Shown here one piece after another: positions 63,755 through 64,000 of a DNA stretch of 64,000 nucleotides (position 1 is the first letter of the stretch; every line of letters starts with the position of its first letter). This stretch comes from Arachnopeziza araneosa. Taxonomy: Eukaryota > Ascomycota > Leotiomycetes > Helotiales > Arachnopezizaceae. A program made the position numbers and the translations under genes. The notes below the pieces were generated by a model, which was not told the origin of the DNA, ran no database searches, and saw nothing but the letters and a program-made list of their open reading frames with translations. Location: assembly GCA_003988855.1 (NCBI GenBank), contig QYAI01000119.1, positions 1 through 64,000 of the forward strand. The letters are read 5' to 3'.

Positions 63755-64000
63755 CTTGAGGTTGGTGGAGTTGATGTAGAAGAACGGATGATGGGTGTCA
63801 TGATATAAATATGTCTGCAAATATGACCAAGTGAATTTGGTATTGCACGAAGTTCGAAATATCTTATCAAAGGTGAGGTAGAGATTTGATATACGGAGCG
63901 TCTCATCTCAATGAGATAAAGAATGCACTCCTTTAGAATGATTTGTATTTAGGTTTAACTCGCTTTTCAATTACTGCTGGCCCATGTATTCTATCCCCCA
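63755..64000. other. 5' flank of the coiled-coil gene at window edge
   Basis: AT-rich with an in-frame upstream ATG at 63820 that would add 22 residues. Nothing else seen. Confidence 0.4.

Noticed and set aside
1..64000. CRISPR arrays, bacterial operons, rRNA
   Set aside because: A spliced eukaryotic genome; no regularly spaced repeats or rRNA signatures seen.

Overview
The window looks like nuclear DNA of a filamentous ascomycete (Pezizomycotina, possibly a Leotiomycete; the class is a guess). Genes are split by short 44-90 bp GT-AG introns with CTAAC/CTGAC-type branch sites. Three intact genes encode Zn(2)Cys(6) regulators, housekeeping genes are of fungal type, and one AT-rich island looks RIP-mutated. 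I rebuilt gene models by hand from splice signals. Where I list exons, the exon lengths sum to an intact frame.

Layout: 1-2640 is an AT-rich island with degenerate repeats and coding relics full of TAA/TAG stops. Just beyond it, 4174-5121 encodes a secreted, repeat-containing protein with six dibasic Kex2-type sites. It would release three near-identical CxFC peptides alternating with a second peptide class, and it is the best candidate here for an undescribed peptide system. Then come two membrane-protein genes (a small 4-TM protein and a Ytp1-like protein, both minus strand), ALB1 (minus), RVS161/hob3 (plus) and a bacterial-type peptidyl-tRNA hydrolase (plus). Next are a Zn2Cys6 regulator (13653-15268) tail to tail with a beta-lactamase-fold serine hydrolase, a repeat-rich single-pass membrane protein, and a Zn2Cys6 gene (20127-21143) whose true frame lies in short exons.

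21360-26063 is a decayed block: remains of a bZIP/DUF3425 regulator, an MFS sugar transporter with its middle missing, a frameshifted alpha/beta-hydrolase and a secreted protein with a premature stop. 26064-29503 is a long leader/promoter region rich in simple repeats ahead of a class I cAMP phosphodiesterase (29504-32387).

The right half holds a secreted Ser/Thr-rich protein, an SDR lacking the usual active-site Lys, a coiled-coil protein, a series of secreted enzymes (S28 peptidase, RNase T2, histidine acid phosphatase, later a BBE-like FAD oxidoreductase), mitochondrial 5-aminolevulinate synthase with heme-regulatory CP motifs, a damaged F-box gene, another Zn2Cys6 regulator, and at the right end a convergent pair: a predicted PD-(D/E)XK nuclease-like protein and a coiled-coil protein with an internal duplication. 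The secreted enzymes suggest a saprotrophic or plant-associated life style (inference).
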